Shown: one piece after another, positions 46,864 to 58,867 of the stretch | Numbering within the stretch: the stretch's first letter is position 1 | How the letters are laid out: the number at the start of each line of letters is the position of its first letter | Position numbers and translations under genes: made by a program | Assembly (NCBI GenBank): GCA_001600355.1 | Contig: BCJU01000001.1 | Span: 5,456,013 to 5,520,012 of the forward strand | DNA: 64,000 bases | Direction: 5' to 3' | Origin: Meira nashicola | Lineage: Eukaryota; Basidiomycota; Exobasidiomycetes; Exobasidiales; Brachybasidiaceae | The notes under the pieces: model-generated | Seen by the model: the letters and a program-made list of their open reading frames with translations, nothing else | The model's database searches: none | Told to the model about the DNA's origin: nothing

Positions 46864-48315
46864 TTACACTTTACGATTTAACGATCTAAGTCTTTCTCCA
46901 TACACGTAAAAGCAAGCAGCTAAAGGAGTCATTATTAAAGCGAGACCGGCTAAAAGACTTGAGCCACCTTGAATAGTCAATTTCGAAAACATTTGACGAC
47001 CGAATAAGGGAAAAGCGGCGCCTAAAGTACAACGTAAAGCCGTTTGACCTGCCATTACGATAGGAGCGCGTACACCACCATATTCTACCAAGTAAGGAAC
47101 GAAAGAAGTAAAAACGCTAAATATACCAAAGAATGCTATTGCTAATCCTATACAAGGTACTATCCAATGAACTTTTGGGAAAGGTGCAGTCCATGCAAAA
47201 ATAAATAATCCTATAGGAGCAAGTGCACTTGACCAAATCGTTTGACGTAAACGTAATTCTGGTGGAGGTTTTTGACCTGGTTCAAGTTTAGCAAATGCGG
47301 CCGATGCATATCTTTCTTGACAGTATAACATCATAATCGCACTTAACGAAAATCCTGTCAACATACTTATAAATACCAAACCATTTTGTTCGGCTGTAAA
47401 GTGTCTTACCTCGACAAATACTAGCGGAACGACTAGAAATGAAAGGTAAAGGATTGCATACAAGATTCCAAGATAAAGTGCAACCAAAAGAACGACCGGT
47501 TCGGTAAATAAAACGATGAAAGGTTGTGAAAGATAAACTTTATAAGCTTGAAGAACTTTTTTTATTCTTGCTGTTTTTGATACTTTGGTAGCATTTGCCT
47601 CGTTTGCCCTTGCTTGTAAGACAAGATGATTTGTTTCGGGAAGACATAAAATACAAACGATAGTATTCAAAGCGATAAATAATGCTTGAACACGCAAATT
47701 CCAACGCCAACCTGCTCTATGATCAATAAAAGCACCTATCAAAGGACCTAAAACAGGACCAGCAAACACTGCGATTCCATAATTGAGTAAATAACGATAT
47801 GCATTTTTAGGTAAAACGATATCGCCAATCGTAGCAGGAGCATTGCTAAAAGCTGAAGATCCAAACATAGCAGCAAAGAAACGACAAAATAAAATTGTTG
47901 CAATATTTTTAGCTTCTGAAACACCAAACGAAAAGCCAGTAAAAGCGATAAAGGTTGAAATATAAACAGCTCTATGACCAAAAACTTGAGCTGCAGGACC
48001 GAATAATAAAGGACCAACTGCGAATCCGATTACATAAATAGCCACTCCTAGAATGATCACTTCTTCGGAAACATTGAAATATGTAATAAGATGTTGAGTG
48101 GAAGCAGTATAAGCAGAAGATGCATAAGATAATGATAATGCCATAGAACAAACGATATATGTCACTTGCATCTTACGCATCGTACTCCAAGAACGCGGAT
48201 TATCATAAGATATTGGCTTTGGAGTGTTGTCATTATGAACAGATTCTTTTGATTGTCTTATACTTTCAATATCTGTGGCATTATTGCCAATGTCAGAATT
48301 TGAAACTGATGCCAT
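46864..48315 (-). CDS. MFS transporter, DHA1 drug:H+ antiporter type
   Basis: 483 residues with 12 hydrophobic segments. The polar N-terminus precedes SMALSLSYASSAYTAS. The loop 2-3 motif is represented by LLFGPAAQVFGHRAVYIS. The motif C-like NYGIAVFAGPVLGPLIGAFI in helix 5, followed by GWRWNLRVQAL, is typical of fungal DHA1 exporters (polyamine, fluconazole and benomyl resistance groups). It probably acts as a plasma-membrane proton antiporter. The substrate is unknown. It diverges from a zinc-cluster regulator, with the two starts 395 bp apart, so the neighbouring factor may control it. Single exon. Confidence 0.88.
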   Translation of the reverse strand: MASVSNSDIGNNATDIESIRQSKESVHNDNTPKPISYDNPRSWSTMRKMQVTYIVCSMALSLSYASSAYTASTQHLITYFNVSEEVIILGVAIYVIGFAVGPLLFGPAAQVFGHRAVYISTFIAFTGFSFGVSEAKNIATILFCRFFAAMFGSSAFSNAPATIGDIVLPKNAYRYLLNYGIAVFAGPVLGPLIGAFIDHRAGWRWNLRVQALFIALNTIVCILCLPETNHLVLQARANEANATKVSKTARIKKVLQAYKVYLSQPFIVLFTEPVVLLVALYLGILYAILYLSFLVVPLVFVEVRHFTAEQNGLVFISMLTGFSLSAIMMLYCQERYASAAFAKLEPGQKPPPELRLRQTIWSSALAPIGLFIFAWTAPFPKVHWIVPCIGLAIAFFGIFSVFTSFVPYLVEYGGVRAPIVMAGQTALRCTLGAAFPLFGRQMFSKLTIQGGSSLLAGLALIMTPLAACFYVYGERLRSLNRKV

Positions 48316-48710
48316 CTTGTTTAAGATTTTGGCTAAAAAGATATCACCCTAAAGATAAAAAAGTTCTCATTTATATATCATCATTCGTACCACAGACGGA
48401 GTTTTGTTTAACTACACATTTTGGGGATCCGGGAATATACATGAAATACGGAAAAATAACGCTCACCTGCACCTTTAAACAGAAACCCGCTTTCAGCTCA
48501 AGTTAAACTCGGAAACTTGGCTTTTCCTATGCCAATAGCGGGGCGCCGGAAAAATGGAAAAATAAAAAACGCGCATAAGTCTAAAGCACGACATTGTTTT
48601 TGCTTAAACTCCGGATATGTATGTACTCAAAGGGCCCGGAAAAAAACAAACATAAATAGGACAATTTCAATCAACAAGCCACCCCACATCCCTGCAACCA
48701 ACATTCAATT
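48316..48710. promoter_or_regulatory. Divergent promoter region, MFS / Zn2Cys6 factor, CGG-rich
   Basis: 395 bp with repeated CGG or CCGG triplets (ATCCGGGAA near 48427, CTCGGAA near 48508, GCCGGAAAAA near 48546, CTCCGGAT near 48591 and CCCGGAAAAA near 48637) in otherwise AT-rich sequence. CGG triplets are the half-sites of zinc-cluster factors, so self-control by the adjacent factor is plausible. Confidence 0.5.
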
Positions 48711-50797
48711 ATGCTGAATCGATCTTGTGAACGCTGTAGGGTAAAAAAATTACGTTGTCCTGGCGGAAAATCATGCGAAATATGTTTAGGGGCTAATGCA
48801 ACATGCATTTATAAGCAAAGAAAGAAGAAAGTTATGCGGAAAAAGAGATTAGCTCAAAATGAAGTGGTACCTGGTTTAAACGATCTTTTATCAAATAATT
48901 TATCAAGATCGAATTCCGACAGTACATCCGATGAATTCCATCATCAACCTTCGGATAGTACACCTTCATCTTCTTCTCATCCATCTTCGTTAATCTCAAG
49001 TAATACTTCTATCAGTGCAACTCCACATTCGCATACATTCGGACCTTTGACTGATTTCAATCAATCAAAATCATTGAATCCAGGTAAGTATAGGTGTAAA
49101 ATATTGAGTTTTCACCTTTCTGACGCGCATACATCCATCCTTCACTTCTTCTAGGACTGTTCCCAGACGATTTAGAGAGTTTACTACATGAAGCACGTTC
49201 GACTATCGGCTTTTCGTTAGAAGCATGCGAAATTTTACTCAATGTGACATTCAAATGGCGTATATTACCAACAATACATGCTTCTATCCACGTAGATTCT
49301 CTTATTCAACTTTTGAGAACATTCTTTGCCAAAACGGAAAAGTATCACGGTGCCATTCGTCATACGATCACTATTGATCAATTAACCTTGATCTTACTCA
49401 CACTTTCAGCAACGTTGTATTTCATTCCTCCTGATGGTGTTCATGCAGATGCCTTTCGTACGGCATTAAAGTTGTCCAAGAATATGAAAAAGGAAGATGC
49501 AATGGAACGTCAACGAGCACTTTTCTTATTAGCCGAACGAATGATTTATAAACGTTTGACAAGTTACGATTCTTCTTTGGAAGGTATTCAAAGCAGTATA
49601 ATGTACATCTTTCATCATTATAGCAACCAAGCCACAGCTGAACAAATATTCGATCGTGCACTAAGATGCGCTTTAAAGATGGGTTTCCATAGAATCACTG
49701 GTTATACTGTTTTAGATGAGGTAAAGGTGCGAATATGGTGGTATTTGGTAACGCGAAATTGGCTTGCCGCTCCTACTACATGGGTTTATACTATTTTTCC
49801 TGGTCAATTTTCTACAAGAATGCCACTTAATTTGGAATACCGCGATCTTGAATGGGGATTAGACAAGGATACATTGTTAAGCATGAATAGGGATTGGACG
49901 CCAGCTTCTTATTCGCTTACTCTTATCACGCTTGCAACCACAATTCGTGAACTAGTCGATACACATAACACTCTTCAATTTTCGGAAGACAATGACATTT
50001 TCTCAAGAGAACTGGCTACGAAATCAACAAGTCGATCTGCATTTCAAAGCAAAATCGTTCAATCATTCGAATCATTAGCGAAGCAATTCGTTTGGTTTTA
50101 CAGGCTAGAAGAGACATATAATAGTCAAAAAGGCGAACAATATGGTCTTGCTTTTTCACAAAGTGCTAGGATAGAAATTGAAAGATGGATGTTACATCAA
50201 CAAATGTTTCATTGTTTCTTAGAATTGCATGAAGTTGATTCATTTATCGATCAAGACGTTCCTTCAAGTTGTTTAGCGTTGGCAAGGCATATTTTGGATA
50301 CCGTTCATTTAAATGCTCGAAGATGTTCCGTTTTAAGTTCTTCAAGTTTACCGAAACGAAGTTTAATTACTGCAGCAAGCGTTGTTGCTTTTCATGTTTT
50401 AAACAAGGGTCAACTTGAAGAAAGTTGGAAAGAATATAAAGAAGTAGCTGCAGCAACAGGTAAAGCTAAACTCTTGACAGGTGAAGTGAATTCGCAGACA
50501 CTTTCAAGGCTGGAAACATTATTAAATTCTTGGTCAACAATCGTTCCTGCCCGATTAAATGATGAAGTTAAAGAAGAAATCAAACAATGGGAAACAAATG
50601 ATATTTGGATAAGTGAATATTCCACTCAGTTATCAAATACAAATGCTGTACAAGATCAAATCACATTGAAGCAGTTACCCAACCTCGTTCCACAACTTTC
50701 TTCTATTATGCCTGCTTATCAAGCTGATATCGGAGATGCAGATTGGGAAGCTGTTTGGGCTCAATTGATGGCAAATAATGATTTTCCATTTTCCTAG
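48711..50797 (+). CDS. Zn2Cys6 transcription factor of the transporter/sulfatase cluster, two exons
   Basis: Exons 48711-49083 and 49155-50797 (71-nt intron, GTAAGT / TTCTAG) give 671 residues. The N-terminal zinc cluster is canonical: C-X2-C-X6-C-X5-C-X2-C-X6-C with Cys at 6, 9, 16, 22, 25 and 32. A basic linker (KQRKKKVMRKKR) and a Ser-rich region follow. After the intron comes a long helical part typical of the fungal regulatory middle homology region (LFLLAERMIYKRLTSY, ALRCALKMGFHRITG and VKVRIWWYLVTRNW). It sits between a DHA1 transporter and a Dal5-like permease, ending 26 bp from the permease stop, so a local regulator is likely. The inducer is unknown. Confidence 0.88.
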
Positions 50798-50822
50798 ATG
50801 AGCATTGTATATTATTATATAG

Positions 50823-52334
50823 TTATCGTTTTCCAGTTGCTACATCGCGATTTCTTAATACAAATGTGGCTAGTAAAGATAGAATCGCACCTGCGCCTGA
50901 AGTACCAACTAAAGCTAAAAAGCCATGTTTATAACGAGGTGCATCTTTTGCTCGTAAAACTTGTGAACCTGCTAAACCAGCAGCATTATTTGCCATTACC
51001 AATAAAGCCAAAGCTATTGGCCTTTGACGTGAATGAACGTGATTACTGATCCAAGAACCTAAGATTCCAACGAAAGAAGCACTGAAAGCTGTCATAAATA
51101 ATGCACCAACGTATAATGCATCACGAGCTGCAGTATTTGGTGGTAATGAAATCCATAAAAATCCGATAACCGAACCAAGCATATAAGCAGCCGTCCAAAT
51201 TCCATGATTTCCCCATTTTGAAACACTAAAACCGGCCGTTAAACTTAGTACGATCCCGGCAATATATCCTGGTACAGCCAATCCGTTTGCTGTATAACCT
51301 TTAAAGCCTAAACGTTTGATGATAAGTGGAACATAAGTACCTACTGGAGTAGTAGATACCATACCGCATAAAGCTGAAAGTGGAATCAAGAGTAACCTCC
51401 AATCACGTAGAGTATCTAGAATGTCAGATAAAGACACTTTTCCTTTATGTACTTCGTTACACTTTGTAGGATCGTCTACCAAGACACGAGTCATCATAAT
51501 TTTACCTTCTCTTTCATTATACCAACCACGTTTCATCCAAGGTCTTTTTGAATTTATAGTTCCGTCTGGGAACCATAGTAAAGCGAATAAACCAACAACA
51601 ATCGTTAAAATTCCTTCAAATATAAATAACCAAGACCAACCAGGTAAATTTGCTTTTCCACGTAATTTTAAAATTCCTAAAGACATTACTCCTGCAATAC
51701 AAGAAGCAACATTATTTGCACTCCAAAAGATTGCATAACGTTTTGCAATTTCATCTCTACGATAAAAACGACCAAGATAATATGCGAAACCTGGAATGAA
51801 TCCAGCTTCAAAAATACCAACTAAAGCTCTTGTTACGTATAATTGATAATGATTTTTTATCCATGCTTGTGCTAAAGTAGCTATACCCCAACAAATTACA
51901 GTTATAGGTAAAAATCTATGCGGTCCAAACTTTTTAGCAGCCATATTCCATGGAATTTCGAAAACTACAATTCCAACGTTAAATATAGTTTGAGCGTTAT
52001 TAAGTTGATTTTGATTCATTTGAAGATCTCCGAGAAAGTTATCCGTTAATGCATTTGAAACATTACTACGATCGAGTGATAAAGTTATAAATATTAACAT
52101 TGCAGGTAATAATGCTAAAATATCTGTCCTTCTTTTAAGTTTTTGTTCTTCTGCTTGAGTCCATATTAGTTGATCATCATATCCTTCTTGTTTGAGTAAA
52201 ATTTGACGGATATTTTCATCCAATCCTTCACGTTGAGCAATGGTAGCAGAAATTGGCTCTGAATTGACCTGCTCGTTTAAAAGATCAGGTGTTTGATCAT
52301 CCGATAAGGACGACTTTTCTTGTTTGTCCGACAT
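50823..52334 (-). CDS. MFS permease, anion:cation symporter (Dal5/Soa1-like) family
   Basis: 503 residues, 12 hydrophobic segments, single exon. Family marks are LDRSNVSNA in helix 1, VFEIPWNMAAKKFGPHRFLP in the 2-3 loop, RALVGIFEAGFIPGFAYYLG in helix 4, and a central hydrophilic loop with WFPDGTINSKRPW. Members take up organic anions such as allantoate, nicotinate and pantothenate, and in yeast Soa1 sulfonates and sulfate esters. The gene diverges from an arylsulfatase with a 674-bp shared upstream region, which suggests a sulfate-ester substrate. That is inference. A 15-bp CCG/CGG palindrome lies 124 bp before the start codon. Confidence 0.88.
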   Translation of the reverse strand: MSDKQEKSSLSDDQTPDLLNEQVNSEPISATIAQREGLDENIRQILLKQEGYDDQLIWTQAEEQKLKRRTDILALLPAMLIFITLSLDRSNVSNALTDNFLGDLQMNQNQLNNAQTIFNVGIVVFEIPWNMAAKKFGPHRFLPITVICWGIATLAQAWIKNHYQLYVTRALVGIFEAGFIPGFAYYLGRFYRRDEIAKRYAIFWSANNVASCIAGVMSLGILKLRGKANLPGWSWLFIFEGILTIVVGLFALLWFPDGTINSKRPWMKRGWYNEREGKIMMTRVLVDDPTKCNEVHKGKVSLSDILDTLRDWRLLLIPLSALCGMVSTTPVGTYVPLIIKRLGFKGYTANGLAVPGYIAGIVLSLTAGFSVSKWGNHGIWTAAYMLGSVIGFLWISLPPNTAARDALYVGALFMTAFSASFVGILGSWISNHVHSRQRPIALALLVMANNAAGLAGSQVLRAKDAPRYKHGFLALVGTSGAGAILSLLATFVLRNRDVATGKR

Positions 52335-52457
52335 GATTTTGAATGAGGAGTGGGATAGAGGGGAACAATCAATCGAATAGTCGAGTGATAGGCTCTTCTT
52401 TTAATAGAAAGTTCAAAAAATAAGGTATCCCTTCTGAAAACAATCTTTTTGCCGTGG

Positions 52458-52472
52458 TTCCGAAGTTCGGAA
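52458..52472. promoter_or_regulatory. 15-bp palindrome, candidate zinc-cluster factor site
   Basis: Perfect 7-bp inverted repeat TTCCGAA/TTCGGAA around one G, that is CCG-N5-CGG. It lies 124 bp upstream of the permease start and within 2 kb of the nearest Zn2Cys6 gene. Binding is inferred. Confidence 0.55.
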
Positions 52473-52722
52473 ATTGCAGAATCCTGAACAACGGGAAGGA
52501 CCCTTACGTAGGAAAGGAGTATTGCGTGATTCTTCTTATTTCTTCTTGGCGAGGAGTATACGTACATAGATTGTACCTTTTTTTAAATTCTCGTACGGCA
52601 GATAGTTTAAATACATGCTGTAGGTACATATCTTATGGCGAATTGATCACTATCAATCACGCAATAAAGATAATAAAGGTGGGGGAAGCACGCACATAAG
52701 CCTAGTCTACACTGGACAAACG

Positions 52723-52734
52723 CGGCGCTGTCCG
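52723..52734. promoter_or_regulatory. CGG-N6-CCG inverted pair
   Basis: CGG and CCG triplets separated by six bases, about 275 bp upstream of the sulfatase start. The arrangement resembles binding sites of several fungal zinc-cluster dimers. Chance occurrence cannot be excluded. Confidence 0.35.
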
Positions 52735-52952
52735 ATACACGCTAAAACAATTAAACTTTCCTACTGCTGCCTGCATACATTCTTCTTCATTTGTACCTCC
52801 CTTCGACCCCGATCAATCAACCAATCAACTTTATCATGACTACATTTGTATCTTCTTTCAACGGCACAAGCCGCGGACTCAAGTGTTCATGTTTATTGCT
52901 TTCGGCTTTAAACGCAGGAACAAGGGAAGAGAAAGAAGATGTTTGAATCATT

Positions 52953-54685
<1,733 letters not shown>

Positions 54686-55137
54686 TGATTTCTTATTTTC
54701 AATTAATGTGGGAATAGGGTGAGAAAATGGTGCCATCCCGTTTGAAATGCTGTTAATTATTCGGCTTTCGGGTTAGGGATCACCATAAACAATGGAATTT
54801 GCTTGCATAAATGGATTTTGTTAGTATGCTTTTCGCGCGAGACCCCACACTGGTTGTTTATTGTAAAACACTAAAAGCACGCTAACGGGTGCAGAATAAA
54901 ATGACGATCATTGAAACGGAGAAAAGAACCAGAAGGTAAAAGGTAAACTCCGCACGCTAGAAGCTTCTGTGTGCATGCAATACTGTCAAAGCTAAGCCAC
55001 ACAAGATAATTAACGTCTCACGCAAGTCCCGCATTTGCATGTTTCACCAAGAAAAGCATATAAAAGCAAAGAATTTATGCTTTTTCAGACAACCCATTCA
55101 GTCACTTCCTCTCCTGTTTACCTTACCTCCCTTCACT
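54686..55137. promoter_or_regulatory. Intergenic and lipase promoter
   Basis: 452 bp. 3' flank of the sulfatase gene, then the promoter of the secreted lipase with a TATA box at 55059-55066 and a pyrimidine-rich leader. No gene is seen. Confidence 0.5.
55059..55066 (+). promoter_or_regulatory. TATA box of the secreted lipase gene
   Basis: TATAAAAG 79 bp upstream of the ATG at 55138. It lies downstream of the alternative in-frame ATG at 55039, which argues that translation starts at 55138. Confidence 0.6.
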
Positions 55138-56520
55138 ATGCAAATCAGTATCATCTTCAATCTTCTCTTAGCATTTGTGACAGTCGCCAATGGCGCTACA
55201 CATAAACGCTTGTTAGGTAACAGCGGTAATCCTGACTTTCCTGATCCAAACGTTGATCCATTTTACAAAGTTCCATCTTCTGTTGCTTCTTATCAAAAAG
55301 GTGATGTGATCTCTTCACGTGAAGTTCCAACAACGATTAATCAATCTTATTATGATAAAAGTTATCAAATTTTATATAAAACTCAAAATTCTCAAAATGA
55401 AGGAGATGCAACGGTTGCAACTGTTTGGACACCTAAAAAACCAAAATCTGAATCAACAGTTTTTTCATGGCAAGTTTTCGAAGATTCAACTCAATTAAAC
55501 TGTAATCCTTCTTGGGCTTTTATTAATAAAAGCAAATCTGCAAACACAATCACAACAAGCGTTGATGCACCATTTTATATTCAATGGGCTTTAGAACAAG
55601 GTTATTATGTTGTTGCACCTGATCATTTAGGTTCAAATTCCGCTTTTATTGCTGGTTTTCAAGAAGGTTATGCAGTTTTAGATGGTATTCGTGCAACGAT
55701 CAAATTTAACAAATTAAGTCAATCAAGCAAAGTTGCTATTGCAGGTTACAGTGGTGGTGCTCATGCAACCGCTTGGGCTGCAAATTTAGCCGATAAATAT
55801 GCACCTGAATTAAACATCGTAGGTGCCGTTCACGGTGGAACTCCAGTAGATACTCGAGGAATTTATAATTATCTTTTAGGTGGTTTATTTTCGGGTTTTG
55901 CAGGTGCAGGTCTTTCAGGTTTAACACGAGCATATGATGAATTAAACACATACGTTCAATCAATCGTAACCGAACAAGGAAGAAAAGATTTACAAAAAGT
56001 TGCTTCTCCAAACACTTGTTTATTACAAATCGTAACAGGTTTTGCATTCAAAAACTTTTCAGCCGAAACAACACTTAAATCTGATCCATTAAACGAACCA
56101 ATTCCTAAAAAATATCTAGCCCGTGAATCGTTACTTTCAAACGTTTCTTCAGTTGGTGTTAATGTACCCAAATTTCCAACATTTCAATTTCATGCTTCTT
56201 TAGATGAAGTAGTTCCACGTGATCAACATGAACAATTCATTCAACAACAATGTTCAAAAGGCGCAAAGATTCAATACCACGTTTTACCCATTCAAGATCA
56301 TGTTGCTGGTGTAGCATTTTCCATTCCAGGTGGCATTAAAGCTTTAGAACAAATTTACGCTGGAACATTGGATACTAGCAAATGTGGATCACCTGATTTG
56401 AAAACAAACATCGTCAGTCCTGATTCAGAGCAAGCAGAACAAATTTTAGGTTCAGATGCTGTAGCTAAATTACGTTCTTTTAACGGTAAACAAACTGAGA
56501 TGGGAAAGATTGCATGGTGA
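55138..56520 (+). CDS. Secreted lipase, Candida antarctica lipase A-like (LIP family)
   Basis: 460 residues from the ATG at 55138. A signal peptide is clear (MQISIIFNLLLAFVTVANGA). The alpha/beta-hydrolase shows the nucleophile Ser205 in GYSGGAHA, a candidate acid Asp356 in ASLDEVVP and His388 in QDHVAGVAF. The order and spacing agree with CALA (Ser184, Asp334, His366 in the mature enzyme). The N-terminal DPFYKVPSSVASYQKGDVI segment is also typical of secretory lipases of Candida, Malassezia and Moesziomyces. It probably hydrolyses external triglycerides or esters. It lies 452 bp after the sulfatase on the same strand, but a functional link is not obvious. Confidence 0.92.
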   Translation: MQISIIFNLLLAFVTVANGATHKRLLGNSGNPDFPDPNVDPFYKVPSSVASYQKGDVISSREVPTTINQSYYDKSYQILYKTQNSQNEGDATVATVWTPKKPKSESTVFSWQVFEDSTQLNCNPSWAFINKSKSANTITTSVDAPFYIQWALEQGYYVVAPDHLGSNSAFIAGFQEGYAVLDGIRATIKFNKLSQSSKVAIAGYSGGAHATAWAANLADKYAPELNIVGAVHGGTPVDTRGIYNYLLGGLFSGFAGAGLSGLTRAYDELNTYVQSIVTEQGRKDLQKVASPNTCLLQIVTGFAFKNFSAETTLKSDPLNEPIPKKYLARESLLSNVSSVGVNVPKFPTFQFHASLDEVVPRDQHEQFIQQQCSKGAKIQYHVLPIQDHVAGVAFSIPGGIKALEQIYAGTLDTSKCGSPDLKTNIVSPDSEQAEQILGSDAVAKLRSFNGKQTEMGKIAW

Positions 56521-56691
56521 AATTACAAATTGTTTATACTCGTCTTCTTTGCTCTTAATAATGATACTTGTTCCAAATGATACTTGCTCTAAATGACATT
56601 TGCTCAAAACAAGATTTGCTCACTTGCCCCAATATACACACCTAAATATGCGTTTAAATAAGATGATATTTCACTTTTGTACTATTACACA

Positions 56692-58368
56692 TCAATCGTC
56701 ATCCCAATTGGGATTCGCTTGTGGAGCTTTTATTCCCGCAGGTTTGGACATAATGATCGAATCAATATTCAAAACACTGATTGCCGCTCCTGCTGCATAA
56801 CGAATCGCCCATAATTTAGCTGCCAAAACATCAAAGATTTGCTCAGAAGTCGTAGAAATTGTAGAATCAGAAGTTTTTTGTTCAATGTCAACACCAATGT
56901 CAGCACATTGTCCGCTTGCATGTCGGGCAACAAGTGTTCCCACAACCTCAGTAGGATCAAGTCCAGCATTCTCGGCCAATGTACGTGGTACAACTTCCAA
57001 TGCTTCTGCGAATTTTTTGATAGCATGTTGATTTAGACCACTAGTTTTCTCTCCAAATTCGAAAATACGTCTTGCTAATTCCACTTCAGTTGCTCCTGCT
57101 CCAGGAATGAGTCTATCATCTTTTGTCAAAGATTTAATCACATTCACACCATCATCAATTGCACGTTCCACATCGTCCAAATGATTAGAGGTAGCTCCAC
57201 GTAAAACAATCGTTGCCATCTTTGGTCTTGCTTGACCACCTGGTTTACCATCCTCTTGTCTGAACACTGTAACACGATCTCCTCCTACTTCTGTTGTTTC
57301 TACGACGTCGATCCATCCTACTTCTTCAGGAGTTGGAGCACCCACACGAGCCAAAGGCGTTGCACCCAAAAGTCTGCATAATCTTCTAATTTCGAACTTG
57401 CTTAAAATCTTCATAACGGCAATGTTGTATCTGTTGCAGTAATGCAAAGCCAATTCACCTACACTACTTTGAGTCACAATCACCTTTACACCAGAATCTG
57501 CGATCTCCTTAATAATGGCAGAAAGTTGTGCTTCTTCACCTCCAGAGAATGTGCTCAGCTCTTTGGCGTTATGTAGAAGAACGGTACCTTTTGTTTCCGT
57601 TTGACTGATATCGAGACCACATGTGAAGACGGCAACTTTTCCTCCTTCTGGCAAACGTTTAATGATGCCTTCTGGTTCACGAGCAAAGATCATTCCTCGA
57701 ACGACACGAGAGGCAGAAAGTGATCCACCCATAATTTTTACTACACGGATATTGTCAACATTGAATTCCTTCAAGTTAGATGAACCAGAAGAAGAAGTAG
57801 GCAAGACTAGGTTGACAGCTTGTGCAACCAGTGGAGCTAAAATCTGGTCTTGGCCGTATTGTTTTGATGCGATTGATGGTCGTAAGGCAAGGGCGAGAGA
57901 GTCAGTCGTTGGAGGATTACTCAAAGTTGCAACAGATAATGTTTCAATCTCCTTCAATGCTCGATCCCGAGCAAGTTCGTAACCTTGAATAATTTCAGAG
58001 GGATGTAGACCCATATTGATCAATGGCTCTGCTTGTTTGAGAAGTTCTCCTGCCAAGATTAACACCAAATTCGTTGCATCTCCCATCTCTGCTTCTTGTT
58101 GTTGACTTGCCATCACAAGCAGCTTTGCGGCAGGATGAACGATTTCTGTTTCACGAATAATTGTAGCAGCATCAGATGTGATGAAAAGTCGCTCCAAGTG
58201 ATTGACAATCATCTTGTTTCGTCCATTCGGTCCAAATGAAGTTCTGACCATATCTGATAATTCATTCACAGCTTGAATATTTCGTAAAACTGCATCTTCT
58301 ATACCTGACATTGTCTTGTAGCCATCTTTAAAAAGAGGCATACCCGCCTTGGGCACCCGTAGAGACAT
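56692..58368 (-). CDS. CCT8: T-complex protein 1 subunit theta (CCT8)
   Basis: 558 residues, single exon. Theta-specific features: a start MSLRVPKAGMPLFKDGYK, then MSGIEDAVLRNIQAVNELSD, GPNGRNKMIVNHLERLF, HPAAKLLVMASQQQEAEMGD, and FEIRRLCRLLGATPLARVG in the apical domain. The C-terminus ends in NPNWDDD. The nucleotide-site motif reads GDATN, whereas GDGTN/GDGTT is usual. The catalytic Asp is kept but the following Gly is Ala. Together with CCT2 in the same window, it is a subunit of the cytosolic TRiC/CCT chaperonin. A Pro/Gly/Gln insert lies around 365-372. Confidence 0.96.
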   Translation of the reverse strand: MSLRVPKAGMPLFKDGYKTMSGIEDAVLRNIQAVNELSDMVRTSFGPNGRNKMIVNHLERLFITSDAATIIRETEIVHPAAKLLVMASQQQEAEMGDATNLVLILAGELLKQAEPLINMGLHPSEIIQGYELARDRALKEIETLSVATLSNPPTTDSLALALRPSIASKQYGQDQILAPLVAQAVNLVLPTSSSGSSNLKEFNVDNIRVVKIMGGSLSASRVVRGMIFAREPEGIIKRLPEGGKVAVFTCGLDISQTETKGTVLLHNAKELSTFSGGEEAQLSAIIKEIADSGVKVIVTQSSVGELALHYCNRYNIAVMKILSKFEIRRLCRLLGATPLARVGAPTPEEVGWIDVVETTEVGGDRVTVFRQEDGKPGGQARPKMATIVLRGATSNHLDDVERAIDDGVNVIKSLTKDDRLIPGAGATEVELARRIFEFGEKTSGLNQHAIKKFAEALEVVPRTLAENAGLDPTEVVGTLVARHASGQCADIGVDIEQKTSDSTISTTSEQIFDVLAAKLWAIRYAAGAAISVLNIDSIIMSKPAGIKAPQANPNWDDD

Positions 58369-58867
58369 TTTTGCGACTTTAATCTAGAATGGGTTAAGCC
58401 ACCGATGTGATGGTGCAAAGATGTTGATGGCCTCTGCGCTCTTCTTTTTTGTCTGGCTTGTGCTGCAATAAAAGTGGATTCCTTCTTGTCTCTTCCATAG
58501 GTTCACAAGCATTTAGCGTACCTAATGCTTCGGCCGAGCGATATCTTTTTGTGTTGTTCTTCAAGCCTGCTCTGTACGCGTTCTACGCGAAAGAAACAGG
58601 AAGAAATGATTTTTTTTTTGATTCTTAGCACCGGCCTGACGAACCGTCAAATTTTTTCGTTTAAAAAAAGGTCACGTATGGACCTGTATGTATAAGTGTG
58701 TAGGGCGTGAAATCGGCACTTGAAAACCCACAAGGCACACGTTTCTCAGGGCATTCAGAGCTAACAAAAAAGAATTTTGAATTTTTTTAAAGGTTAAAAT
58801 TGTTTCCGAACAGTTTTTACATCTTTTCCATCCCCATCTCATCTCCACCCACCTCAACGTACTCGAG
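58369..58867. promoter_or_regulatory. Divergent promoter region, CCT8 / KAP123
   Basis: 499 bp between divergent starts. Poly-T run at 58610-58620 and poly-A near 58664. No gene is seen. Confidence 0.4.

Noticed and set aside
55039..55137. Longer lipase starting at the ATG at 55039
   Set aside because: It would bury the signal peptide at residue 34, and the TATA box lies downstream of this ATG.
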